From Leptospirillum sp. (GTDB lineage Bacteria; Nitrospirota; Leptospirillia; Leptospirillales; Leptospirillaceae), in NCBI GenBank assembly GCA_027315205.1, contig DAHUYM010000010.1:1-50976 (forward strand): a DNA stretch of 50,976 nucleotides. The letters run 5' to 3'. Below the pieces are notes generated by a model, which was given only the letters and a program-made list of their open reading frames with translations, did no database searches and was not told where the DNA came from. The position numbers and the translations under genes are program-made. Position 1 is the stretch's first letter. Every line of letters starts with the position of its first letter. Below are positions 7,677 to 15,999 of the stretch, piece after piece.

Positions 7677-8298
7677 CCGTCCGGTCCAGTCCCAGGCCCG
7701 AAAAATGAAGGAAATACCTTTTCCCCCCGGCACTCGCTCCTCCGGTGAATCCGACATAGAGATCGAAATTGGGTGTTCGGGGCAGGACCGAAAAGTGGAC
7801 GGGGATGCTCAAGGAGTCCCCTTTCCTGAAGAGGCGCCTTTTATCCCAGTCCAGCGTTCCCTCGGATGCCCCCTGCTTCCCGTCGACCCAACGTGGCGGG
7901 CTCGAAAGGATCAGGGAAAACCCTTCGGGGGAGACCGCCGGCCCAGTGAACGTCATCGTGAGGACGAGGTCGAATCCGTTCTTCGAGCTCTCGATCCGGG
8001 AAACGCCCGCGGAAAAAAGATCGGTCCCGATCGAGGTCACCGCGACATCCGACCCCGTGGACCGGGGGAAGAGGGCGGTGGGAGGAACGGGCAGGGGAAC
8101 CTGCATCACCCCCGATCCCGAGCGCGCGGTATCGGCGGGCTTGGGAAGGGTTATGTAGAAGAAGATGGTGTAAAAGATGCCGCTCAGGAAAAGAACGGCG
8201 GCAAGTCCACCGAGGATCCAGAATAGTCGTCTGGATTTTCGGTCGAGATTCCGGTTCGAAATGCCTAGCGAATCGAGCCGGGAGCGATCTTCATCCAT
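7669..8298 (-). CDS. membrane-anchored periplasmic protein of unknown function
   Basis: I do not recognise this 209-residue protein. A basic N-terminus (NRNLDRKSRR) precedes one membrane helix, LFWILGGLAAVLFLSGIF, at about residues 28-45, so the remainder is probably periplasmic. That part looks beta-rich (DLVLTMTFTGPAVSPEGFSL, LSIPVHFSVL, NFDLYVGFTGG). Its place between an outer-membrane barrel gene and an ABC ATPase suggests a periplasmic role in the exporter, perhaps as an adaptor. However, it lacks the coiled-coil and lipoyl motifs of known membrane fusion proteins. ATG at 8298 has GGAGAG upstream. Confidence 0.6.
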   Translation of the reverse strand: MDEDRSRLDSLGISNRNLDRKSRRLFWILGGLAAVLFLSGIFYTIFFYITLPKPADTARSGSGVMQVPLPVPPTALFPRSTGSDVAVTSIGTDLFSAGVSRIESSKNGFDLVLTMTFTGPAVSPEGFSLILSSPPRWVDGKQGASEGTLDWDKRRLFRKGDSLSIPVHFSVLPRTPNFDLYVGFTGGASAGGKRYFLHFSGLGLDRTGG

Positions 8299-8336
8299 GT
8301 ATGCACTCTCCGAGAGGGTGGGCTGCCTGCCCCGGA

Positions 8337-9089
8337 TCAGAACCAGATCGTGATCCCGGAGACGAGCGGAGCAAGAAAAAGGATCTCGTTGGCAATCACA
8401 AGTCCCGTGGGATCCAGTTCCACGAAAACGCCCATCGGAAGTCCCGGAACATGCCAGGACATTCCGCCCCCGGCGTCGAGGACCATTCCGTAGGGATGGC
8501 CGGTCAGCGGTCCCGACCCCGATGCCGAGAGACTGGCCACCCCCATGTCCCCCCTGAGGTAGGGGGACAACGTTCCCCATCCGGTCAGGGAGTCCGGAAA
8601 AAGGGAACTGAAGTCCCAGCCCGCCCCAACGGTCACGATGAAGCCCGTGACGCTCGCCGAACCGGGAATCGGACCGGTGGAGGACGGGGTCGGAGTGGAC
8701 GAAAAAAAGCTTCCCGACGAGAGTTCCGTGACCAATGACGGACCGGGGGTCATCTGGAGATAGGAAAACGAAGCGATCCACCGGAAAGGCCCGGGGGTAT
8801 TCCCGGGACGATAGGAAAGCTCCGCCCCGACGCCCAGGGCGTCGTTGAACAGCGCGGCGTCTCCCGTCCCTACCGGAATATAGTACGAGAATGTGGGTGC
8901 GATCGTCCAACGATCCGTGCTTCCGGAAGGGGGCTTTTGCGCCCCGTTTTCCGATGGGGGATTCACGGGGCCGGGAATGGGCGGGAGATCGGCGCCCCAT
9001 CCCGCGGAAGGTCCCGACACGCAAACGACGAAGGCCGTGGTCAGGATCCATGCTAAGACCCGTCCGGACAAATCTTCTGGATCCTTCAA
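8337..9089 (-). CDS. small outer-membrane beta-barrel protein, efflux-associated (family copy A)
   Basis: This 250-residue protein has an N-terminal signal peptide (hydrophobic VLAWILTTAFVVCVSG), a Pro/Ser-rich linker, then alternating beta segments and a terminal ITIWF typical of outer-membrane barrels. The TTG start overlaps the TolC gene's TGA (TTGA), indicating coupling. It shares three motif blocks with the protein at 18159-18830: FNDALGVGAELSY (81-93), PYLRGDMG (176-183) and GHPYGMVLDAGGG (197-209). Both are encoded next to TolC genes in efflux operons. The barrel call is solid; a role in export is inferred from position only. Confidence 0.7.
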   Translation of the reverse strand: MKDPEDLSGRVLAWILTTAFVVCVSGPSAGWGADLPPIPGPVNPPSENGAQKPPSGSTDRWTIAPTFSYYIPVGTGDAALFNDALGVGAELSYRPGNTPGPFRWIASFSYLQMTPGPSLVTELSSGSFFSSTPTPSSTGPIPGSASVTGFIVTVGAGWDFSSLFPDSLTGWGTLSPYLRGDMGVASLSASGSGPLTGHPYGMVLDAGGGMSWHVPGLPMGVFVELDPTGLVIANEILFLAPLVSGITIWF

Positions 9090-10510
9090 GGAACACCGTC
9101 CTTCGGAAGATTCATCGTCTTGAAATCATAGTTCGTCCCCATGTCCCTCTTGAGCCGCGCCAGCGAAATGGCATAATCCGCTTCGGCCTGAACCAGGTCG
9201 GAACGGGCTTTCGCGAGATCCCGCTCGGTCTGGGTGACGGCCACCGTCGTCCCGGTGCCGACCTTGAACTGGGTCTCCGAAAGCTCCACGTTCTTCTCGG
9301 CCTGCCCGACCAGGATGCGCGCGTCCCGGATCTTCTCCCGGGCCGAACGGAGCGTATAGAGATCGGAAAGGACGCTCTGGATCACCCCCTGCCGCAAGTC
9401 TTCCCTCTGGAACTTGATTTGCGTGAGCTGTGCCCTCGCCTGACGGGTCTGCTCGACATTCAGGAAACCGTTGAAGATCGGAAGCGTCACTGTCGTAGCG
9501 ACGGCCCAGTTATAAACGAGGGGAAAGAACTCGCTGTCCAGGCTGTAGGAACCCACGGTCTGCACCGTAGGAAGGAATTGGGCCTGGTTATTCTTGACCA
9601 CCTGCTTCTGGGCCTCTTCCTGGCGATCGATCTGTTTTAGGTCCGGACGGTTGGAAAGGGCGGTCGCGATGACCTGGTCGGGAGTGAATTGGATCTTTAG
9701 CGGGGGATGGATTGTTTCGACACGATAGGGCCGCTTTCCGATCACCCCCATCGACCGGTTCAGCGTCAACAAGTCGACCCGGAACTGATTTTTATCCTGG
9801 ACTTGGGCCAAGAGGGCGTTCGACAAGTTGACGCGGGAGTTCAGCACGTCGTAGGCATTCGCCACACCGTCGTTGTAGCGGGCCAGGGCCACTTCAAGCT
9901 GCAGTCGGTAATCCGAAATCGTGAGACGGTCGACGTCCAGAAGCTTTTGGTCCTTCAGAACATTGAAATACGCTGCCTCCACGTTATAGACGATGACGGT
10001 CACCGTTCTTTCCGCCCCCTTGTGCGACGCTTCGTAAAGCGCCCGGTTCTGGGCGACCTGAGTTCGACGGCGGCCGAACGAGAAGAGTGTCTCGGTCAGG
10101 GAAAGCTGCGCCTGGTAGAAATCGAATGAAACGGGGGACTCCGGGATGGTGAACGGGAACCCTGGCTGCGGTCCGAAGTTTCCGGTTTCGCGGGTATAGG
10201 AACTGGTCCCGGCCAGGGTTGGGTAATACTGGCTTTGGGCGATCCCGATCCCGGCCTTGGCGCTATTGACTCCGGCCTTCGCGGCTCCGAGCTGCGGGTG
10301 GGTCCTTAGGGCAATCTTCAACGCGGTGGGCAAAGTCAGGACATAGCTGGACTCGCGCGTTTCCGTAGGCGGGGGTTCACCGGCCTGGACCGGAATTCGG
10401 GGATGCGACATATCCACGAGCAGGAGAAGGACGGCCGCACACCCGACCACCGACCTCAACGTGTGCGGCCGGTCAAAAATGCGGTTCGGCATCCGAAGGC
10501 TTTTAGGCAT
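9086..10510 (-). CDS. TolC family outer-membrane efflux protein
   Basis: About 474 residues with a hydrophobic signal segment (SVVGCAAVLLLLVDM). The body shows two repeats of the outer-membrane efflux fold: ALKIALRTHPQLGAAKAGV for the first coiled coil and VIATALSNRPDLKQIDRQEE for the second. The C-terminal helix ends TQTERDLAKARSDLVQAEADYAISLARL. TolC trimers form the outer-membrane exit duct of tripartite exporters. Because the downstream genes encode an ABC ATPase and permease, this copy probably serves an ABC exporter. The ATG at 10510 is preferred; an alternative at 10492 has no visible ribosome binding site. The gene diverges from a lysR-type regulator gene, a common regulatory layout. 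Confidence 0.85.
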   Translation of the reverse strand: MPKSLRMPNRIFDRPHTLRSVVGCAAVLLLLVDMSHPRIPVQAGEPPPTETRESSYVLTLPTALKIALRTHPQLGAAKAGVNSAKAGIGIAQSQYYPTLAGTSSYTRETGNFGPQPGFPFTIPESPVSFDFYQAQLSLTETLFSFGRRRTQVAQNRALYEASHKGAERTVTVIVYNVEAAYFNVLKDQKLLDVDRLTISDYRLQLEVALARYNDGVANAYDVLNSRVNLSNALLAQVQDKNQFRVDLLTLNRSMGVIGKRPYRVETIHPPLKIQFTPDQVIATALSNRPDLKQIDRQEEAQKQVVKNNQAQFLPTVQTVGSYSLDSEFFPLVYNWAVATTVTLPIFNGFLNVEQTRQARAQLTQIKFQREDLRQGVIQSVLSDLYTLRSAREKIRDARILVGQAEKNVELSETQFKVGTGTTVAVTQTERDLAKARSDLVQAEADYAISLARLKRDMGTNYDFKTMNLPKDGVP

Positions 10511-10578
10511 TTCCGGTTCGCGCTCCTGATTCGCACAACCCAACGAACCCCGTTGATCCGCAAGGAAGGTCAACTTTA

Positions 10579-10614
10579 CATATAGTTAAAAATTATGCGA
10601 CAATGAAAATTATG
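10579..10614. promoter_or_regulatory. AT-rich repeats in the TolC/LysR divergent intergenic region
   Basis: This AT-rich block lies in the 177-base gap between the divergent TolC and LysR genes. CATA (10579-10582) and TATG (10594-10597) form an inverted repeat with an 11-base spacer, the form of a LysR-type binding site. AAAATTATG occurs twice (10589-10597 and 10606-10614), 17 bases apart. These are candidate sites for the adjacent regulator and for promoters of both directions; I cannot assign a confident -10/-35 pair. Confidence 0.35.
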
Positions 10615-10687
10615 AAGAGTGTCAATGATATGTCTTTAAGTTATGACGAAAAATGATTTTCAGCCGCATGATCCTCAGGAGCATCAA

Positions 10688-11635
10688 ATGACCCTATCGC
10701 AGATACACACGTTTATCGTGGTCAGCCAGACCCTGAACTTTACTCAGGCGGCTCGTGAACTGGGCGTCACCCAGCCGGCCATCAGCACCCAGATCCAACT
10801 TCTCGAAGAAGAGTTCCAGACAAAGCTTTTCAACCGGGTGGGACGACGGGTCTACCTGAGCCAGACCGGGCTCCTGTTCCTGGAACAAGCGCGCCAGATC
10901 CTCGAAAAAGTCAACCAGAGCAGTGAAGCGATGCACCATTTTAAACCCATTTCCAAAGTGGATCCCCTCCGTCTCGGGATCGGCTTCGGCACAGGGTTTA
11001 CCTCCCAGACACCGTTCCAGAACTTCATCCGGGGCACCTACAAGACGGGAGCCGTTCAGACCCACCAGGCATCCGACCTGGATCTCGTACGGGACCTCGA
11101 AGGGAACAAGGTGGACATGGTCATCACCCAGATTCCCGAAGAGGGTTCAGCATACGACGAACTCGCAAAGAAATTCGACCTCCACCCGATCCAGAAAACC
11201 AACATCCTCGTCGTCGCGGCCCCTCATGTCGCGTCCGGAAAATGGCGCAGGGACCCCCGCGTCCTCGAAGAGTATCCCCTGATCCTTCCCTCCAGGCAAA
11301 CCTTCTTCCGGGATTACATCGACAGCATCATTGCCCGCCTGGGGCTCGATACGACCGTCACGCTCGAAACCTCGGACACCGACCTGATCCGGAAGGTTCT
11401 TCTCTCCGGAATCGGGATCGGTCTCCTTCCGGCCCTGAACATCCGGGTGGAGCTCGACGGAGGAACTCTCACCGGTCTTTCCGTCCCCGAAATTTCGAGT
11501 CCTTCGATCCTTGCGGCCCTTACCCGGAAGGGGGAGTGCGATCAGATCCCCTCCATGCTCCATCTCGCGGTAAAGATCCTGACATCCAGCTGGATGTCCC
11601 TCAATCCGGCATCCCTCGCACAAATTTCCGCCTGA
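10688..11635 (+). CDS. LysR-type transcriptional regulator
   Basis: About 315 residues. The N-terminal winged helix-turn-helix is unmistakable: TFIVVSQTLNFTQAARELGVTQPAISTQIQLLEEEFQTKLFNR covers residues 7-49 of the usual LysR start. The substrate-binding domain follows (LRLGIGFGTGF, VDMVITQIPEE, SGIGIGLLPALN). The ATG at 10688 is chosen because AGGAG lies six bases upstream and the helix-turn-helix then starts at the normal position; an upstream ATG at 10643 has no such site. Divergent from the TolC-ABC exporter operon, it most likely controls that operon and itself. The inducer is unknown. Confidence 0.9.
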   Translation: MTLSQIHTFIVVSQTLNFTQAARELGVTQPAISTQIQLLEEEFQTKLFNRVGRRVYLSQTGLLFLEQARQILEKVNQSSEAMHHFKPISKVDPLRLGIGFGTGFTSQTPFQNFIRGTYKTGAVQTHQASDLDLVRDLEGNKVDMVITQIPEEGSAYDELAKKFDLHPIQKTNILVVAAPHVASGKWRRDPRVLEEYPLILPSRQTFFRDYIDSIIARLGLDTTVTLETSDTDLIRKVLLSGIGIGLLPALNIRVELDGGTLTGLSVPEISSPSILAALTRKGECDQIPSMLHLAVKILTSSWMSLNPASLAQISA

Positions 11636-11669
11636 CGACTCTTCCCAAAGGGATGCCCCGTCCAGTCTT

Positions 11670-14600
11670 CTAGGAGGTTTCCCATTCCGCCCCTCCTTCC
11701 GACATTGCCTTGATCGGGAAACGGCGGTGGAGGGAAATATACACCGTCGGGACCAGAAGAAGCGTGAAAACCGTCGCCAGCGTCAGCCCTCCGATGACGG
11801 CCCGTGCCAGCGGAAGGCTGTTGGAACTCCCCACATCGAAGCCGAGGGCCATCGGGACCAGCCCCATGACGGTCGCCAGACTCGTCATCACAACCGGCCT
11901 CAAACGGGTCCGTCCTGCAAGAATCACCGCTTCTTCGAGCGGAAGTCCCCGTTCGCGCTGCAGCCGATTGCTGTAATCGACGAGAAGAACCCCGTTGCTG
12001 GCCGCGATCCCCACCGTCATGATAACCCCCATGAACGCGATGGTCGAGAACGGAGTTCCCGTGAGGAAAAAGATCCAGATCACCCCGACGAAGCTCATGG
12101 GAACCGAGAACATGATCACGAAGGGATCCAAAAGCGATTTGAACTGGGTCGCCAGGACCATGTAAACCAGGAGAATGGCAAAGAGGACCGCGATCGCGAG
12201 CGACAGGAACGCCCCCCTCTGCTGGGCGATCTGCCCGGAAAGACGGACCGAGAACCCTTCCGGGAGCGGTGTCCTGGCGACTAGGCTCTTCAGGTCTTTG
12301 GCGATTTCGCCCAGCGGCCGGCCCACCGGATTCGCCGAGATATTGATCAAACGGGTCATGCGTTTTCGGTCGATTTCGTTCGGTCCCGTCGATTCCCGGA
12401 TGCTCGCGATATCCCTTAGGAGGATCGGATTCCCCTGGGCATTCGTCAACAGGACGTTTTTCAGGTCTTCCAGCGAATGCCGGTGGGCGCGGTCCAGCTG
12501 AACGATGATGTTGTATTCGTTCCCGGTCGACGGATCGGTGTAGATGGAAGGCGTGTTTTCGTTCCCCACGAAACTCCAGAGGACCGACGAGGCGATCTGC
12601 TGTACCGAAAGTCCGACCACGGCCGCCTTGACCCGATCCACCTTGACATCCAGCTCGGGGTAATGGAAATCGTTCGGCAGGACCTGCACATCACCGACAC
12701 CGGGAATCTTCTTCATCCCCCTCGCGAGTTCTTCCGCCAGCCGTTCGCCTGTTCCGATGTCATATCCGAAGACTTCGACATCGATGATCCCCTGATAACC
12801 GAAATTCAGGATCCGTTCGATCAGCCCTCCCGGCATGAAATAGATTCCCACCCCCGGGAACGTTCCTTTCATCGCCTCCCTGACCCGGTCCATGAGCTGG
12901 TCGGAGGTTTCGCGCCTCTTGTCCGGATCGACCAGGCTCACCTGGACGAACCCCGTGTCCGGACCGGTGTTCGCCGTGAAGACCGACGCGGCTCCGTTCG
13001 TACCCCGTCCGGCCGTGTTCCTGAGGCCGATGTTCGACGCGATGATCCGGATATCCTTGGGGGAAAGCGTCTTGCGGACGATCGCCTCGACGTCTTTCGC
13101 GATTTCGGTCGTGATTTCAATCCGTGTCCCCGGAGGGGCCTGGATATTGATCATAAACTGGCTTTCGTCCGGGGCCGGGAAAAATTCGGTTCCAATGAAA
13201 TGGATCAGGGGGAGCGAGAGAAGGAACACGGCGAGGATTCCCAGGAAGATTTTCTTCCGGTGGCCGATGGCGAACGTAAGCTGACGGACATAGAAAGATT
13301 CGATGGCCCTGAACCCTCTTTGGAACCAGTCGAAAGGCCCTTTCAGACCCCCGAGGACCATTCGCTCGGGTTTCAGAAACCGGTAGCAGAGAAGCGGCGT
13401 CACCGTCCGCGACACGAAGAACGAGGCAAACAGGGCGAAGGTGATCGTCAGCGCCATGGGGGTGAAAAGAAGCCGTCCAACGCCTTCCATGAACAGGATC
13501 GGCAGGAAGACGATGACCGTGACTATGGTGGATGCCAGGATCGGCATCGCGACTTCCCGGGCTGCGGAAAGGAGGGCCCGTGGGCGGGGTTCGTCGTTCA
13601 GGGAGAAATGGCGGTAAATGTTTTCGAGCTCGACGATGGAGTCGTCGACGAGACGGCCGACCCCCAGGGCCAATCCTCCGAACGTGAAGATATTCAGCGT
13701 CTGGTGGGAAAAGTAAAGGAACGTGAGTGCCACGAGGGCCGAAAGGGGAATCGCCGTCCCGATGATCAGGGTCGCAGGGATATCGCCCAAAAACAAAAGG
13801 ATCACGACGATGGCCAGGATAGCGCCCTGGAGAATTTCCCGGTCGAGGCTCCGGATCGATTGGCGGATGTACTGTGACTGGTCGAAGAACGTGTCGAGAT
13901 GCGCTCCGGGCGGAATCCCGACGAGTTTGGGCAAGGCCGCCCGGACCTCGTCGACGATCCGCACCGTATTGGATCCCGGCTGCTTGTTGACGGCGAGGTA
14001 GACGGCGTTCTCCCCGTTGACCCGCACGATGTTCGTCTGTGTTTCCGCATTGTCCTCGACGGTCGCGAAATTCTTGACGAAAATCGGGATGGTACGCCCG
14101 TCAGGTGCGATTTGCGTCGAAACGGGAAGGTTCCGGATCGTATCGACCAATTCATGGGTGATCTGGTTGTTCGTGAAGAGGTTGTAATCCTTCGAACCGA
14201 TCTTGACGTCTCCCGACGGGAGGATCAGGTTCGCCGAATTGATGGCGTTCACGACCTGCATGATCGACAGGTTCCGGCCGAACAGTGCGTGGGGGTCCAC
14301 GTTGATGTTGATCTGTCGGACCTTTCCCCCGTTGACGGTGGCCTGCGAGACATTCGGAAGCTGTTCGAGCTGGGGCTCGATCACGTTGTACGCCAGGTCG
14401 TAGAGCTGGATCTGGTTCAGGTTCGGATCCGATACCGTCACCGAGACGACCGGGATGTTCGCGATATCGAATTTCAGGATGAACGGCTGCTGTATGCCCG
14501 GAGGCAGCTGGTTCAGAATCCGGCTGATCATCTGGACCGCCTGGACCATTCCCCCGTTTAGGTCTTCCCCCCAGTTAAACCAGACCTGGATGGCCGATAC

Positions 14601-14861
14601 CCCTTCCCGCGACTGGGATTGTATGTGGCTGACGTTGTCGATCGTGGCGAGGGTTTTTTCGAGGGGATAGGTGATGCTTCTCTCGACGTCGAGCGGCGAA
14701 GCCCCGGGATAAATCGTTCCGACGATCAATACCGGTACCGACAGATTCGGGAAAAGGTCGATCGGCAGCTTTGAAATCGACTGGGCGCCCACAAGGATCA
14801 GCGCGCAGGACGTCATCAGGACGCCGATCCAGTTCCTGAGGGCGAGGCGGGTCAGCCACAT
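11670..14861 (-). CDS. RND efflux pump inner-membrane subunit (HAE1/AcrB-like)
   Basis: The 1063-residue length is standard for hydrophobe/amphiphile efflux RND pumps. The first helix (NWIGVLMTSCALILVGAQSI) is followed by a large periplasmic porter loop. Helix 4 carries GVGRLVDDSIVELENIYRH with the paired aspartates of the proton relay, and a second half repeats the layout (IAVLFAILLVYMVLATQFKS). It uses the proton gradient to move substrates into the TolC duct. The carrier residues favour drugs, detergents or organics over the heavy-metal CusA type, but this is a family-level call. It is the last gene of the TetR-TolC-MFP-RND operon; the ATG at 14861 has only a weak ribosome binding site. 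Confidence 0.92.
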   Translation of the reverse strand: MWLTRLALRNWIGVLMTSCALILVGAQSISKLPIDLFPNLSVPVLIVGTIYPGASPLDVERSITYPLEKTLATIDNVSHIQSQSREGVSAIQVWFNWGEDLNGGMVQAVQMISRILNQLPPGIQQPFILKFDIANIPVVSVTVSDPNLNQIQLYDLAYNVIEPQLEQLPNVSQATVNGGKVRQININVDPHALFGRNLSIMQVVNAINSANLILPSGDVKIGSKDYNLFTNNQITHELVDTIRNLPVSTQIAPDGRTIPIFVKNFATVEDNAETQTNIVRVNGENAVYLAVNKQPGSNTVRIVDEVRAALPKLVGIPPGAHLDTFFDQSQYIRQSIRSLDREILQGAILAIVVILLFLGDIPATLIIGTAIPLSALVALTFLYFSHQTLNIFTFGGLALGVGRLVDDSIVELENIYRHFSLNDEPRPRALLSAAREVAMPILASTIVTVIVFLPILFMEGVGRLLFTPMALTITFALFASFFVSRTVTPLLCYRFLKPERMVLGGLKGPFDWFQRGFRAIESFYVRQLTFAIGHRKKIFLGILAVFLLSLPLIHFIGTEFFPAPDESQFMINIQAPPGTRIEITTEIAKDVEAIVRKTLSPKDIRIIASNIGLRNTAGRGTNGAASVFTANTGPDTGFVQVSLVDPDKRRETSDQLMDRVREAMKGTFPGVGIYFMPGGLIERILNFGYQGIIDVEVFGYDIGTGERLAEELARGMKKIPGVGDVQVLPNDFHYPELDVKVDRVKAAVVGLSVQQIASSVLWSFVGNENTPSIYTDPSTGNEYNIIVQLDRAHRHSLEDLKNVLLTNAQGNPILLRDIASIRESTGPNEIDRKRMTRLINISANPVGRPLGEIAKDLKSLVARTPLPEGFSVRLSGQIAQQRGAFLSLAIAVLFAILLVYMVLATQFKSLLDPFVIMFSVPMSFVGVIWIFFLTGTPFSTIAFMGVIMTVGIAASNGVLLVDYSNRLQRERGLPLEEAVILAGRTRLRPVVMTSLATVMGLVPMALGFDVGSSNSLPLARAVIGGLTLATVFTLLLVPTVYISLHRRFPIKAMSEGGAEWETS

Positions 14862-14877
14862 AGGTCGATGTTTTTTC

Positions 14878-15999
14878 TCAGGACTCTCGTACCTTGTCCG
14901 GAGAAAAGACGGGTACGAACGGTTTTGGGGTGACGTTCTCTCCGTCCATCAGGTGCTGCTGTCCCATGACGACGACGGAATCGGACGGACGGACACCGTC
15001 CAGAATCTGCACCGAATCCTTGTTCTGTATCCCGACGACGACTGGCACCTTGCGGACGATGTTTCCGGATTCGACCCGGTACACGAACGATTCGGATTTT
15101 CGGCTGATTACGGCATCCTTGGGGAGGACAACCGCATCCGGGATTGTCCGGAGATGAAGGTTCGCCCGGGCGAACATCCCGGGTTTCAGTGTTCCGTCGG
15201 AGTTCGGCATATCGATCTCCACGGCCAGCGTCCGGGTATTGGTATCCAGCGCCGGATTCATCCTGGTGATTTTTCCGGGAAAGACGCGGCCCGGAAACGC
15301 GTCGGCACGGATCTGGAGCTGAAGACCGGGCTTCAGGAAGCGGACGTCGCCTTCCGGAACGCTGATCACGATCTTCACAATGTGCGTGTCGACGACCGTA
15401 AACAGGGGATTCTGCGTCGACGAGACGGCACCCGTAGTCGCGGGAATGGTCGCTCCGGGGTCCACCATCCTGTTGAAGATATACCCGTCGAACGGAGCGG
15501 TGATGTTCGTATAGGTCAGCATCTTCGCGGAATAGTCGACGGCCGCCTGCGCCTGCTGGCATTGCTGGTAGGCCAGGTCGTAGGAATCGTGGGATACGAG
15601 GTTTTTGGCCAGGAGTTTCTTGTACCGCTTGGCGTTCAGGCAGGAATAGTCCCGTGACGCGACAGCTTGCTGCAGCTGGGCCCGGTAGGTCGTATCGTTG
15701 ATTTTCGCCAGGACCTGTCCTTTCTTCACGTGGTAGCCCCTACGAACCGAAATCGAATCCAGATATCCGCTCACCTGCGAGAAAATCGCCGCCTGGTTGA
15801 TCGGCTGGATATCCGCGGTGAGGGTGATCATCTGGGAAATGGGGTGGACAGACGGATGGGTCACGAAGACTTCCGCCGTCTGAACTTCATGGGGAGATTT
15901 CCCTCCCTTCATCTGGGCCCGGTGCGATACCCGATAGCCGATCAACACGACAACGCCCACGAGGACAATGGCGACGATCCATTTTCCGGCCCTATTCAT
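14878..15999 (-). CDS. RND membrane fusion protein (periplasmic adaptor)
   Basis: 373 residues with a single N-terminal membrane anchor (WIVAIVLVGVVVLIGY, residues 8-23). A barrel-sandwich half (QVSGYLDSISVRRGYHVKKGQVLAKI, about 90-115) precedes a coiled-coil hairpin. The second lipoyl half is TNITAPFDGYIFNRMVDPGATI, and the beta-barrel region includes RVFPGKITRMNPALDTNTRTLAVEIDM, which matches the MFP family closely. It bridges the RND pump and TolC. The ATG at 15999 overlaps the upstream tolC-like gene by eight bases and has AGGAAGAGG upstream. Expression is presumably controlled by the TetR gene of the same operon. Confidence 0.9.
   Translation of the reverse strand: MNRAGKWIVAIVLVGVVVLIGYRVSHRAQMKGGKSPHEVQTAEVFVTHPSVHPISQMITLTADIQPINQAAIFSQVSGYLDSISVRRGYHVKKGQVLAKINDTTYRAQLQQAVASRDYSCLNAKRYKKLLAKNLVSHDSYDLAYQQCQQAQAAVDYSAKMLTYTNITAPFDGYIFNRMVDPGATIPATTGAVSSTQNPLFTVVDTHIVKIVISVPEGDVRFLKPGLQLQIRADAFPGRVFPGKITRMNPALDTNTRTLAVEIDMPNSDGTLKPGMFARANLHLRTIPDAVVLPKDAVISRKSESFVYRVESGNIVRKVPVVVGIQNKDSVQILDGVRPSDSVVVMGQQHLMDGENVTPKPFVPVFSPDKVRES

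Noticed and set aside
7677-7757. Longer N-terminus of the ABC ATPase from ATG 7757
   Set aside because: It would overlap the upstream gene by 89 bases and has no ribosome binding site; the GTG at 7676 fits the operon layout better.
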